Assembly (NCBI GenBank): GCA_023488455.1
Contig: JAMDDV010000045.1
Span: 1 to 64,000 of the forward strand
Length of the DNA stretch: 64,000 bases
Direction: 5' to 3'
Source: Actinomycetota bacterium
Lineage (GTDB): Bacteria > Actinomycetota > Humimicrobiia > Hakubellales > JAMDDV01
Part shown: positions 50,960-59,223 of the stretch, piece by piece
Layout: each line of letters begins with the position of its first letter
How positions within the stretch are numbered: the first letter of the stretch is position 1
Position numbers and translations under genes: made by a program
The notes under the pieces: generated by a model
Told to the model about the DNA's origin: nothing
Databases searched by the model: none
What the model saw: the letters and a program-made list of their open reading frames with translations, nothing else

Positions 50960-52003
50960 TTGTCAAAGAAAAAGGAGAGCAGTCAGGTAACAATACGGGA
51001 TGTCGCAAAGAGGTCTGGAGTTTCAATTTCAACGGTATCGAATGCGCTCAACAAGTCCCGTTATGTAAAAAAGGAAACGCTGCAAAAGATTAAGAATGCA
51101 GCGGAAGCTCTTGGGTATAAACCGAATGTGATAGCCCGAAGTCTTAGAATTAAGAGCACTCATTCAGTAGGAGTTATAATTCCCGACATCGCCAACCCTT
51201 TTTTTGCTGAAATGGTAAAGGGAATGGAGGAGGTCGCACGGAATCTTGGTTTCACCCTTATTTTATGCTGCACTTATTATGACTCTGATGAGGAGCGAAT
51301 ACAGCTTGATCTGCTGAAAAACAAATGGGTTGACGGATTTATATTTGCATCTGGATTTAACACGGATGACCATATTGTAGAGCTTGTTGATCAGAAGATT
51401 CCAGTGGTGGCGGTTGACCGAGAGATAACCAAATTTGAGGTACCGTCTATTCTTATTGATAACGTGGAAGCGATAAAAAAGAGCGTAAACTATCTCTGCG
51501 GATTGGGACATAGGAGGATCGGCTATATTACATTCTCAACTAAGAATATAAGAACGGTGGAAAATCGCTTTATGGGATATAAAGAGGGTCTTAAGGAAAA
51601 GGGTATTGATTTTGATGAGGATCTTTTGATTATTGACGAAAGCCTCAGGATGAACGAGATAAAGGGAGCCTACAATGCTATTGAGAAAATGTTCAAGATC
51701 GAGCATCCTCCTACAGCTATTATTACCATGGCTGATGTAATGGCAATTGGTGCGCTGAAAGCATTGAAAGATATGGGGTTTAAAGTTCCACAGGATGTCT
51801 CTTTGATAGGTTTTGACAATATCGCATATACTGCCTTCACAGACCCACCGCTCACCACCATAAAGCAACCCAAAAAGCGCATGGGAAGTATTGCAATGAC
51901 GCTTCTCATCGATCTCATCAAGAAAAAGAAAGTAGGGGAAAAACATATCATCGTACCTACCGAACTGATAATCAGGGAATCAGCAGGGCGATGTCTACGA
52001 TAA
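50960..52003 (+). CDS. LacI-family transcriptional regulator
   Basis: The 347-residue protein has the LacI helix-turn-helix (T-I-R-D-V-A-K-R-S-G-V-S-I-S-T-V-S-N-A-L), the hinge A-R-S-L-R and a ribose-binding-like effector domain. TTG start at 50960. It is followed 18 bases later by the first UroD-family gene. The paired operators at 44746 and 50911 are its likely sites, so it would couple methyltransferase and transporter expression to a small-molecule inducer. Confidence 0.92.
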   Translation: MSKKKESSQVTIRDVAKRSGVSISTVSNALNKSRYVKKETLQKIKNAAEALGYKPNVIARSLRIKSTHSVGVIIPDIANPFFAEMVKGMEEVARNLGFTLILCCTYYDSDEERIQLDLLKNKWVDGFIFASGFNTDDHIVELVDQKIPVVAVDREITKFEVPSILIDNVEAIKKSVNYLCGLGHRRIGYITFSTKNIRTVENRFMGYKEGLKEKGIDFDEDLLIIDESLRMNEIKGAYNAIEKMFKIEHPPTAIITMADVMAIGALKALKDMGFKVPQDVSLIGFDNIAYTAFTDPPLTTIKQPKKRMGSIAMTLLIDLIKKKKVGEKHIIVPTELIIRESAGRCLR

Positions 52004-52021
52004 TAGATTGGAGGTCTCATC

Positions 52022-53209
52022 GTGTTTGTGCGAAGGTTTAAGGATGAGATGACAAAAAGGGAAAGAGTTGAACTCACTTTTGACTTCAAGGAAACTGACA
52101 GGGTGGTAAACTTTGATCTGATGCATAATCCAGGCACGATTGAGTTCTATGCACAGGAAAAGCTTACCAGAGAAAATGCTCCACGTGTTGTTGGAAAGGC
52201 AATTGAGAACTCTCTTGATCTTGTAAGAAACATAATCTATCCAGATATTCCGCGAAGAGAGGTCAGGAGTGACGGTTTCACCATAAGATATGAGGAGTGG
52301 ACTACCTGGCTTGAGGATAAGCCATTTCATGACGTTAAAGAGGCGAAGGAATGGATTAAGCGCAATATAGCGGAGGTCAGGGACTGGCATCCAGGTGAAC
52401 AGTGGACCTTTTTTGGTAAGACGACTGCCAGCAGGCTGGAGACCGGCGAAAAGTATAATTACAGGGAAAACTTTCTCAATCGTCAACGCACGATCGGTGA
52501 TGCGGTTCTATATCATGATGAAAGTCCAGTCGGACTCGATACGGCGATGGATATCTGCGGGATAGAGCTTTTTACTTATCTGCATAATGACGATCCTGAT
52601 CTGATCTCCGAGTGGCTGGAGGCCCTAAATGAGCATGAGATCAAAAGAGTACATGATGTAGCTGATTACAAATTATCTCCGGTTGCTATGCCTTATGCGG
52701 ATATCGCATACAAAACCGGTCTTATCTTCCCGCCAAGCTTATTGAGAAAAGAATTTTTCCCTAGGTTGAAGAAACTGGTTGAAACATGGCATTTGTATGG
52801 AATCAAGTGCATATTTCATTCTGATGGAAACTTTATGGAGGTGCTTGATGATTTTGTGGCTGCTGGAGTTGACGGAATAAATCCAATAGAGCCGCTGGCA
52901 GGCTGGGACTTGATTGATGTCAGGAAGAAATATCCGAGACTTGTACTTCAGGGCAATATAGATTGCAGTCAGCTCTTGCCCTTTGGCAATGAGAAAGAAG
53001 TTAAGGAAGCTGTTAAGAAGGCTATCGATGATATCTACCCAACCGGGGGGCTGATACTTGGTTCATCAAGTGAACTCACCCCAGCAGTTAACCCTCAAAA
53101 TGTGGTTACGATGATTGAGTTTGCACGGCAGTATTCTCGCAGTAATCCTTTCAAGCCTCGCTCTGTTGAGGAGATCAAACTCGAGTTTGAATATGAATCT
53201 CTTGGCTAA
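52022..53209 (+). CDS. UroD-family methyltransferase-like protein 1
   Basis: The 395-residue protein belongs to the uroporphyrinogen decarboxylase superfamily, which includes corrinoid-dependent methyltransferases (MtaA/MtbA and ether-cleaving types) besides true decarboxylases. It has F-H-S-D-G-N with H266 and G-N-I-D-C with C315. The zinc signature HxC...C of MtaA/MtbA is replaced (H-S-D and S-S-S-E), so it is probably another subtype, perhaps one acting on the methyl donor substrate. No heme synthesis gene is nearby; the corrinoid protein is in the same regulon. GTG start at 52022 with TGGAGGT upstream. Confidence 0.78.
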   Translation: MFVRRFKDEMTKRERVELTFDFKETDRVVNFDLMHNPGTIEFYAQEKLTRENAPRVVGKAIENSLDLVRNIIYPDIPRREVRSDGFTIRYEEWTTWLEDKPFHDVKEAKEWIKRNIAEVRDWHPGEQWTFFGKTTASRLETGEKYNYRENFLNRQRTIGDAVLYHDESPVGLDTAMDICGIELFTYLHNDDPDLISEWLEALNEHEIKRVHDVADYKLSPVAMPYADIAYKTGLIFPPSLLRKEFFPRLKKLVETWHLYGIKCIFHSDGNFMEVLDDFVAAGVDGINPIEPLAGWDLIDVRKKYPRLVLQGNIDCSQLLPFGNEKEVKEAVKKAIDDIYPTGGLILGSSSELTPAVNPQNVVTMIEFARQYSRSNPFKPRSVEEIKLEFEYESLG

Positions 53210-53236
53210 ACTGACCGGCTTTTTTATGGAGGCCTT

Positions 53237-54472
53237 GTGAACACAAGAGAGCTATTTATTGAGACAATGAAATTTAATAGAAAAGTGAGGTCTCTGAAAT
53301 GGGAATTCGGTTACTGGGGTGAGACGGTTAAGAACTGGTACCAAGCAGGGCTTCCTAGAAATAACCCTCCGATAATCGATACCAGGATAACTACTCCAAC
53401 TTCAAGCCTTTACAAGGCCGTGTGGCCGCATGGAGTCAAATCGAAAGATGACATCCCAAACGGCATCGCAGTTGTTGCTGGTGGCCTGTACTGGCCCACG
53501 CAAGGTTTTCCAATGGATAGAGATGTCAGGGACTATTTTGGAATGGATAAATGTCAGATCCTTGTTGACGTTAATTACCTTTTTTGTCCCCAGTTCGAGC
53601 CCAAAATTGAGTATGAAGATGATAGATCGATTGTTTACGTTGACATCGATGGGGTAAAGCGCAGGTTTTTAAAGCAGGAGGCTGTGATCCCGGCAGGGAT
53701 GGATTGGCCCATAAAAGATTGGAAGAGCTGGCTGGAGCTGAAAGAGGAGCGACTTAATCTTGAAAATGTGAGCAAGAGGTTCCCAAAAAATTGGCCAGAA
53801 CTTCTGAACGCATATAAAAACAGGGACTATCCGCTTGCTCTAGGCGGCTACCCACAGGGATTTTTTGGAACGTTGAGTCATCTAATGGGATATGAGAACC
53901 TGTTCTACGCATATTTTGACCGACCAGATCTTGTTCATGATGTACTCAATACTTTTACCGAGATCTGGATAGCGGTATGGTCGGAGGTCATCGCCCAAAT
54001 CGATGTTGACCTCGTTCACATATGGGAGGATATATCTTTTGGCCGGGGCTCGATGGTTTCTCCACAACAGTTTAAGGAGTTCATTAGTCCTTATTACAGG
54101 AGGGTTACTGATTTCTTAAAAAGCAGAGGCGTAGGCGTAATCCTCGTTGATACGGATGGAGACTGCAACGAATTGATACCTCTATTTATTGAGACTGGGA
54201 TTACGGGGATGTACCCGTTTGAGGCCAGTGCAGGTATGGATATAGTAAAGGTACGCAAGTTATATCCTGATCTTCAGATGCTAGGTGGCATACCGAAGTC
54301 AGAGATCGCTCTTGGCAGGAAGAGAATAGATGAGATCCTTGAGCCAATTACGTGGATGCTCAAGCAGGGCGGGTATATTCCTTTTGGGGATCACCTGATA
54401 CCACCCGAGGTTCCCTGGGATAATTTTAGATATTACAGGGAAAAATTAAATAGAATCATAGAGTCAAAATAA
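53237..54472 (+). CDS. UroD-family methyltransferase-like protein 2
   Basis: The 411-residue protein is a divergent UroD-superfamily member with the barrel segments L-V-H-I-W-E-D-I and V-D-T-D-G-D-C, M-L-G-G-I-P-K and F-G-D-H-L-I-P-P-E. It also lacks the HxC...C zinc site. The C-terminal half aligns in layout with the first UroD-like protein, but the N-terminal 150 residues differ. Two such proteins beside a corrinoid protein fit a methyl-donor and a methyl-acceptor half reaction. GTG start at 53237. A strong terminator follows. Confidence 0.72.
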   Translation: MNTRELFIETMKFNRKVRSLKWEFGYWGETVKNWYQAGLPRNNPPIIDTRITTPTSSLYKAVWPHGVKSKDDIPNGIAVVAGGLYWPTQGFPMDRDVRDYFGMDKCQILVDVNYLFCPQFEPKIEYEDDRSIVYVDIDGVKRRFLKQEAVIPAGMDWPIKDWKSWLELKEERLNLENVSKRFPKNWPELLNAYKNRDYPLALGGYPQGFFGTLSHLMGYENLFYAYFDRPDLVHDVLNTFTEIWIAVWSEVIAQIDVDLVHIWEDISFGRGSMVSPQQFKEFISPYYRRVTDFLKSRGVGVILVDTDGDCNELIPLFIETGITGMYPFEASAGMDIVKVRKLYPDLQMLGGIPKSEIALGRKRIDEILEPITWMLKQGGYIPFGDHLIPPEVPWDNFRYYREKLNRIIESK

Positions 54473-54626
54473 GTAAAATAGGTCAACAAATCAACTGATA
54501 TCGCCGGAAGAAAATTGATTTGAACCTATTTTTGAAGATACTTAAATAATTTAACTAATTATACTTGACAAGTTAATAACTGATAGTTACAATAACGCCG
54601 TTTTGACTTGACCCCTTATCCCCTCA

Positions 54627-54666
54627 TACTGTTGGCAGGCTGCAAGGCCTGCCAACAGTATTTTTT
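54627..54666 (+). terminator. Rho-independent terminator after the lacI-UroD operon
   Basis: TACTGTTGGCAGGC (54627-54640) pairs perfectly with GCCTGCCAACAGTA (54647-54660) over 14 bases with a six-base loop, followed by TTTTTT. It ends the plus-strand operon between the second UroD gene and the convergent mgtC gene. Confidence 0.88.
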
Positions 54667-55330
54667 ATTCAACTACTGCTTTCAGGACACCTTTTATTCT
54701 TGAGACCTGCTTCAAAGTCTCGATAACTCCGATCTTTTTCTTTGCTGCTACCGTGAGCTCTATTAAGATGAGGTTGTCCTGTATATGGCTTTCGATTTTT
54801 GTTCTAATGAGCTTAATGCCAAGAAAGCTTAGCTCATCTTCCAGGTTTACGAGGTTGCCGACGCTTTCATCAAATTCGATATTAATCTTAAATTCTTCGG
54901 GTTTTGATAAATATCTATCCTCAAATATTTTGAATATCGTTAGCACCAGGAATACCAGGATAGTGGTAATGACTGCGCCCAGGTAATAGCTGATGCCCAC
55001 TGCGAGGCCGATTGCGGAGACAACCCATATGCTGGCTGCAGTGGTAAGGCCTTTAACTATGCTGCCCTGTCTGATGATGGTACCAGCTCCGAGGAAACCT
55101 ATTCCGGTGACGACCTGTGCTGCTATCCTGGTCGGGTCAACGGTAGGGTTTCCCTTGAAACCCTCCGCTGATATTAACATGATCAGCGTAGACCCAATGC
55201 ATACGAGCACATGTGTGCGAAAACCTGCAGGACGCTCAGCCCTTTCTCGTTGTAGCCCTATTATTCCGCCAAGCACTGCGGATATTACCAACTTTATCAA
55301 CATCTGCCAATCAAAAATCATATTGATCAC
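54665..55330 (-). CDS. mgtC: MgtC/SapB-family membrane protein
   Basis: The 221-residue protein has four to five predicted helices and the MgtC core G-L-Q-R-E-R-A-E-R-P-A-G-F-R-T-H, followed by a C-terminal ACT-like domain. MgtC proteins are linked to magnesium limitation and ATP synthase control; the transport role is unclear. The PHP gene lies 14 bases upstream on the same strand. Low-magnesium regulation is not visible in the sequence. Confidence 0.85.
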   Translation of the reverse strand: MINMIFDWQMLIKLVISAVLGGIIGLQRERAERPAGFRTHVLVCIGSTLIMLISAEGFKGNPTVDPTRIAAQVVTGIGFLGAGTIIRQGSIVKGLTTAASIWVVSAIGLAVGISYYLGAVITTILVFLVLTIFKIFEDRYLSKPEEFKINIEFDESVGNLVNLEDELSFLGIKLIRTKIESHIQDNLILIELTVAAKKKIGVIETLKQVSRIKGVLKAVVE

Positions 55331-55344
55331 CCCGCATTGTCAGG

Positions 55345-56001
55345 TTAAATTTCAGAACAGTTCCTTATTGGTGTGGTGTTTTTATTCTTGATCTGTTCTA
55401 TGAAGTTGAGTGCTGAAGTGACCTCGTAATCAAATCTTGTGGCACAGGAAAAAACACTCTCGATGTCGTGACAGTCGCTTCCCCCGGTTTTTGCTGCGCC
55501 AAGGCATTCGGCAATGCTTTTTGCTTTTTCTATGAAATGTGCTGAGATTTGATAATGACTGTTATAGATCTCAACGCCATCAACATATCCCTTTAAATTG
55601 TCTATGTACGAATCGCTGTAAACAGCACCACTCATACCTCCACCCATGAGTGGATGTGCCCAGACCACGGCTATATCAGGTCTTGGTAACAGTGAGAATG
55701 GAAAGTCCATTCTGGCGTTAAGTTTCTTCAGGAACTCTTCATCGTCGCTGTAGAATAAAAAGTCGCCATATTGTGTGGAGACCTCGATACCGGGGATAAA
55801 CAGTATATTTTTTTGCTTGAAGAACATTCTTAACGAAGGGTTAGCTAGGATGGTTCCATGGTTTGTTATGGTAGCCACGCTTGCGCCCTCTTTGTATATG
55901 GCAATTACATATTCATAAGGATCAATCATCGAGCATCTGCTTGCAGGGTAAGTATGTGCGTGGAGATCGATGAGTTTTTTGTCCAATATCCTGTCCTTCA
56001 T
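55345..56001 (-). CDS. PHP-domain metal-dependent hydrolase
   Basis: The 218-residue protein has the PHP metal sites L-H-A-H-T, G-I-E-V-S, W-A-H-P and G-S-D-C-H. These proteins are usually phosphoesterases (histidinol-phosphatase-like) or nucleases; the substrate cannot be told here. It lies between the Rrf2 and mgtC genes on the minus strand, with 31 bases to the Rrf2 gene. Confidence 0.85.
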   Translation of the reverse strand: MKDRILDKKLIDLHAHTYPASRCSMIDPYEYVIAIYKEGASVATITNHGTILANPSLRMFFKQKNILFIPGIEVSTQYGDFLFYSDDEEFLKKLNARMDFPFSLLPRPDIAVVWAHPLMGGGMSGAVYSDSYIDNLKGYVDGVEIYNSHYQISAHFIEKAKSIAECLGAAKTGGSDCHDIESVFSCATRFDYEVTSALNFIEQIKNKNTTPIRNCSEI

Positions 56002-56032
56002 CGCAATAAGAGCTAGGCTAAATTAATCTTTG

Positions 56033-56473
56033 TCAATCAATTATGGTTTCCAGAAACCGCTTTTTTTTATCATGGGAAGATTTTAGTGCTGTGAGGGTAG
56101 TGCTCGCCAAGGTTCTTAGCATATCTCCCTGAATTTTTACCCAGACTTCATGAATGGGGCAATCATCCTCTTTCTCGCAGCCGCCTTCCCTGAGCAGGCA
56201 TATGTTAAGCGATATCGGTCCCTCGATTGCTTCGACGATATCCTTAAGGCTGATATCATCTGAACTCTTTGCCAATCTCACGCCACCATGAGCTCCGCGA
56301 TTTGTGTGAACCAGGCCGCTACGACTTAGATCAAGTATTATCTGCGCAATATATTTTGGAGGGATCTGCTGCCTCTTGGCAATCTCTCTTGAGTAAGTTA
56401 TGCCATCCTCTTCATGCATGGCGAGGTCGTACATCGCTCGCATTGCGTATTCTCCACGTCTCGTCAGTTGCAT
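56033..56473 (-). CDS. Rrf2/IscR-family regulator
   Basis: The 146-residue protein has the Rrf2 winged helix (M-Q-L-T-R-R-G-E-Y-A-M-R-A) and three cysteines in C-L-L-R-E-G-G-C-E-K-E-D-D-C near residues 92-105, matching the [2Fe-2S] site of IscR. It probably senses iron-sulfur status or redox. It is the first gene of the minus-strand trio and has a dyad at 56485-56505 just upstream. No isc or suf genes are in the window. Confidence 0.88.
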   Translation of the reverse strand: MQLTRRGEYAMRAMYDLAMHEEDGITYSREIAKRQQIPPKYIAQIILDLSRSGLVHTNRGAHGGVRLAKSSDDISLKDIVEAIEGPISLNICLLREGGCEKEDDCPIHEVWVKIQGDMLRTLASTTLTALKSSHDKKKRFLETIID

Positions 56474-56484
56474 AATTCCTCAAT

Positions 56485-56505
56485 ATATAATCAATAAGAT
56501 TATAT
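56485..56505. promoter_or_regulatory. Dyad upstream of the Rrf2-family gene
   Basis: ATATAATC (56485-56492) and GATTATAT (56498-56505) form a perfect eight-base inverted repeat with a five-base spacer, 12 bases before the Rrf2 start. It is a good candidate for self-regulation. Confidence 0.45.
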
Positions 56506-56575
56506 TTATTATAAAACACTATTGTCGGTTTGCTACTGAAATATTTTTTGTTTTCGTAATTTTATAAAATATTAC

Positions 56576-56603
56576 TTGACACATCAATATGTTGTTGTTT
56601 AAT
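56576..56603 (+). promoter_or_regulatory. Promoter of nrdR-nrdD
   Basis: TTGACA (56576-56581) is followed after 16 bases by TTTAAT (56598-56603), about 40 bases upstream of nrdR. The -35 box is perfect. The promoter is flanked by the two NrdR-like boxes. Confidence 0.55.
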
Positions 56604-56630
56604 ATCCCACTGTAACACAACATATTGAAG
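56582..56630. promoter_or_regulatory. Pair of NrdR-like boxes
   Basis: Box 2, ACACAACATATTGAAG (56615-56630), and the reverse complement of box 1 (56582-56597) share ACAACATATTGA. They resemble the NrdR consensus ACAC-W-A-TATAT-W-GTGT and have centres 33 bases apart, the usual three-turn spacing. The flanking CAATATGTTG and CAACATATTG are perfect inverted repeats. They bracket the -10 box. Confidence 0.5.
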
Positions 56631-56643
56631 CAAGAGGGGTAAT

Positions 56644-57123
56644 ATGAAGTGTCCTTACTGTTTTTCCATAGAGAACAAGGTAATTGACTCCAGGTTGACA
56701 GAATCAAGTGATACCATCAGGCGAAGGCGTCAGTGTCTTGATTGTGATCAGCGCTTCACCACATATGAACGCGTAGAGGAGATACCTGTTACGGTCATAA
56801 AGCGAAATGGGGAACGTCAGCCTTTTGATAGAAACAAGATTTTAAATGGTCTGATAAGAGCCTGTGTGAAGCGTCAGATCTCAATAAGTATGCTTGATGA
56901 TATTGTCACCGATATCGAGAACGAGATCAGGAGTCAGTTCAAGTACGAGATAAGTTCGCAGGAGCTGGGTGAAATGGTGCTTGAGCGTTTGAAAAATCTG
57001 GACAAAGTCGCCTATGTGAGGTTTGCCTCTGTATACAGGCATTTTGAGGATATAAAGCAGTTTTCGGAAGAGCTGGAAAGGTTGGAGAGCAGATCAAAGG
57101 CTAGAAATAGCGCTCGAGGTTAA
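56644..57123 (+). CDS. nrdR: NrdR, ATP-sensing repressor of ribonucleotide reductase
   Basis: The 159-residue protein has the NrdR zinc ribbon (C-P-Y-C near the start, C-L-D-C in the middle), followed by the ATP-cone (V-I-K-R-N-G-E-R-Q-P-F-D-R-N-K-I). It is the usual length. It overlaps no gene and is followed ten bases later by nrdD, its expected target. The NrdR-like boxes upstream point to self-regulation. Confidence 0.95.
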   Translation: MKCPYCFSIENKVIDSRLTESSDTIRRRRQCLDCDQRFTTYERVEEIPVTVIKRNGERQPFDRNKILNGLIRACVKRQISISMLDDIVTDIENEIRSQFKYEISSQELGEMVLERLKNLDKVAYVRFASVYRHFEDIKQFSEELERLESRSKARNSARG

Positions 57124-57133
57124 GGAGAAGAGG

Positions 57134-59209
57134 ATGATAAGAGTAATCGATAAGTCAACAAGCTATAAAAGCCCAACTGATGCAAGTCTCCTGATAAGTT
57201 CGATATCCCAGGAGACACTTGGTCCCTTTGACAGCAACAGGATTTATAACGCACTGCTCAGAGAAACGGATATCTCCCCCAAGAAAGCACTTGAGGTGAC
57301 GAATCGAGCTTCTCAGATAATACTGGCATCGGGCTTAAGATCTATAACCCCTGCTTTGATAAGAAGCGTCGTGAATACGGTTCTTTTGGAGATGGGTCTG
57401 GATACCGAATTAAAGCAGCAGTCTCAGGCAAACATCCCACTCAGTACGATAGATGGCTTTCTTCACATAAAGGATAGGAATAACTCCAATACCCAGCATA
57501 ACCCGGCTTCATATGACTATGCTCTCTCAGAATACGTGATGAAGCAGTATGCATTGCAGCGAGTTTTCAGTAAACCAGTTGCCGATGCTCATCTGACTCA
57601 GCAGATATATCTTCATGACCTGGGTAAGCCAACTCTTCCGTATTGTGCTGCATTTTCGCTGGCGTATATTGCGAAGTACGGAATACAGCTTGATACGATG
57701 GATACTGTTTCAAAGCCCGCAAAGCATGCCGATATTCTCGTCAGGCATCTCGTAACATTCCTGGCGAGCATGTCAAACTACTTTGCTGGTGCCATGGCGG
57801 TCATGTATGCAAATACGTTTATGTCACCGTTTCTGGTGGGGATGGAACGCGACCAGATAAAGCAGATAGCACAGCATCTGATATTTAGCATTGCACAGGA
57901 GTCGTTCAGCAAGGGCCAGATAATATTTACGGATTTGAATCTCTATACGGGCTGTCCTCTATACTTGCGCAATACTAAGGCAATATTACCCGGCGGGAAG
58001 GTAGGAGATAATACTTACGGTGATTTCGAACGTGAATCACAGATATTCCTGGAATGCCTGTTAGAGGTAGCCAGGGATGGGGATGCCAACGGTTGTATCT
58101 TTACTTTCCCGAAGCTTAACTGCAATTTGACCGAGGGTTCGTTTACAGATCCTGCGCAGATAAGGTTGGTGAATAAGATATGTGATGTCATTTCGCATAA
58201 CGGGATGCCATATGTTATTCCTGAGAGGAACAATGGGTTACTTAAAGTCTCTTCCTGTTGCAGGTTAACGATGTCAATCGATGATAAGATAGAACGCTTT
58301 GCAGCGAACCAACCTGAATCCCTGCGCCAGTTTGGAATCCAGAATGTCTCCATAAACCTGCCGCAGGCAGCTTTTCACGGTAATATCTACGAGGAGCTGG
58401 ACAGGGTGATTGAGATATCTGTTCAAGCGCACAGGGAGAAGAAGGCTTTTCTGCAATCGTTCTATCATGAGGGCAGAAGGAGTATGATCTCAGCAGTCAC
58501 GCATGCAGCAGACGGCATGCCATTTGTTGACCTCGATGATAACACTTATCTTATTGGCATTGTTGGTCTCGATGATGCTGTCAAGTTCGTAGCTGGTCAT
58601 AGGATGCACGAGAGCAAGGAGGCACTGAGGACTGGTTTAAAAATAATTTCACACATGAAACTCGCGGTCGACATGCTTTCAAAGCAGACTGGGATGAAAT
58701 TGGCCCTTGTCCAGTCACCAGCGGAAAGCGCTGCGCACAAGATGGCGATAACCGATTTTCAGCGATACCCTCAGGAGGTAGCAATGATTGCTCAGGGAGA
58801 TATAACCAGGCCTGAAACTATCTACTACACTAACTCAACACAGCTTTCTTTTTCTGAAGATATACCGCTCGGAGAGAGGATCGATATTGAGGGCAAGTTT
58901 CACGGCTTCGTGAGTGGTGCAATCACGCACTTATTTCTTGGTGAGAATAAACCTGATCCAGCTTCAATATTTAGTGTCATAAAAAAGACTTTTTATAACA
59001 CCAATAACACACAGCTTGCATTCAGCCCGACTCTTTCACAGTGTGAGGACTGTGGGTTCATGCAGCGTGGCGAAAAGAATTCATGTCCAAATTGCGGGTC
59101 GCAAAATATTGAGTTCATCACGCGCATAGTCGGTTATTATTCCCGGGTTAAGTCAAGATGGAGCAGTTCTAAACAGCAGGAGTTTGTAGATCGGTCCACC
59201 TACGCGTAA
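57134..59209 (+). CDS. nrdD: Anaerobic (class III) ribonucleoside-triphosphate reductase
   Basis: The 691-residue protein has an N-terminal ATP-cone-like region, the catalytic barrel, a zinc ribbon C-E-D-C ... C-P-N-C near residues 645-662 and a C-terminal glycyl-radical site R-I-V-G-Y-Y-S. It makes deoxyribonucleotides without oxygen, consistent with an anaerobe. The activating enzyme nrdG is not next to it, so it must lie elsewhere. Its position after nrdR is typical. Confidence 0.92.
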   Translation: MIRVIDKSTSYKSPTDASLLISSISQETLGPFDSNRIYNALLRETDISPKKALEVTNRASQIILASGLRSITPALIRSVVNTVLLEMGLDTELKQQSQANIPLSTIDGFLHIKDRNNSNTQHNPASYDYALSEYVMKQYALQRVFSKPVADAHLTQQIYLHDLGKPTLPYCAAFSLAYIAKYGIQLDTMDTVSKPAKHADILVRHLVTFLASMSNYFAGAMAVMYANTFMSPFLVGMERDQIKQIAQHLIFSIAQESFSKGQIIFTDLNLYTGCPLYLRNTKAILPGGKVGDNTYGDFERESQIFLECLLEVARDGDANGCIFTFPKLNCNLTEGSFTDPAQIRLVNKICDVISHNGMPYVIPERNNGLLKVSSCCRLTMSIDDKIERFAANQPESLRQFGIQNVSINLPQAAFHGNIYEELDRVIEISVQAHREKKAFLQSFYHEGRRSMISAVTHAADGMPFVDLDDNTYLIGIVGLDDAVKFVAGHRMHESKEALRTGLKIISHMKLAVDMLSKQTGMKLALVQSPAESAAHKMAITDFQRYPQEVAMIAQGDITRPETIYYTNSTQLSFSEDIPLGERIDIEGKFHGFVSGAITHLFLGENKPDPASIFSVIKKTFYNTNNTQLAFSPTLSQCEDCGFMQRGEKNSCPNCGSQNIEFITRIVGYYSRVKSRWSSSKQQEFVDRSTYA

Positions 59210-59223
59210 ACTGATTTTGAGCA

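Noticed and set aside
52022..54472. Heme-pathway uroporphyrinogen decarboxylases
   Set aside because: There are two divergent copies, no other heme genes nearby, and the regulon contains a corrinoid protein and importer, so methyltransferase relatives fit better. Not fully excluded without a tree.
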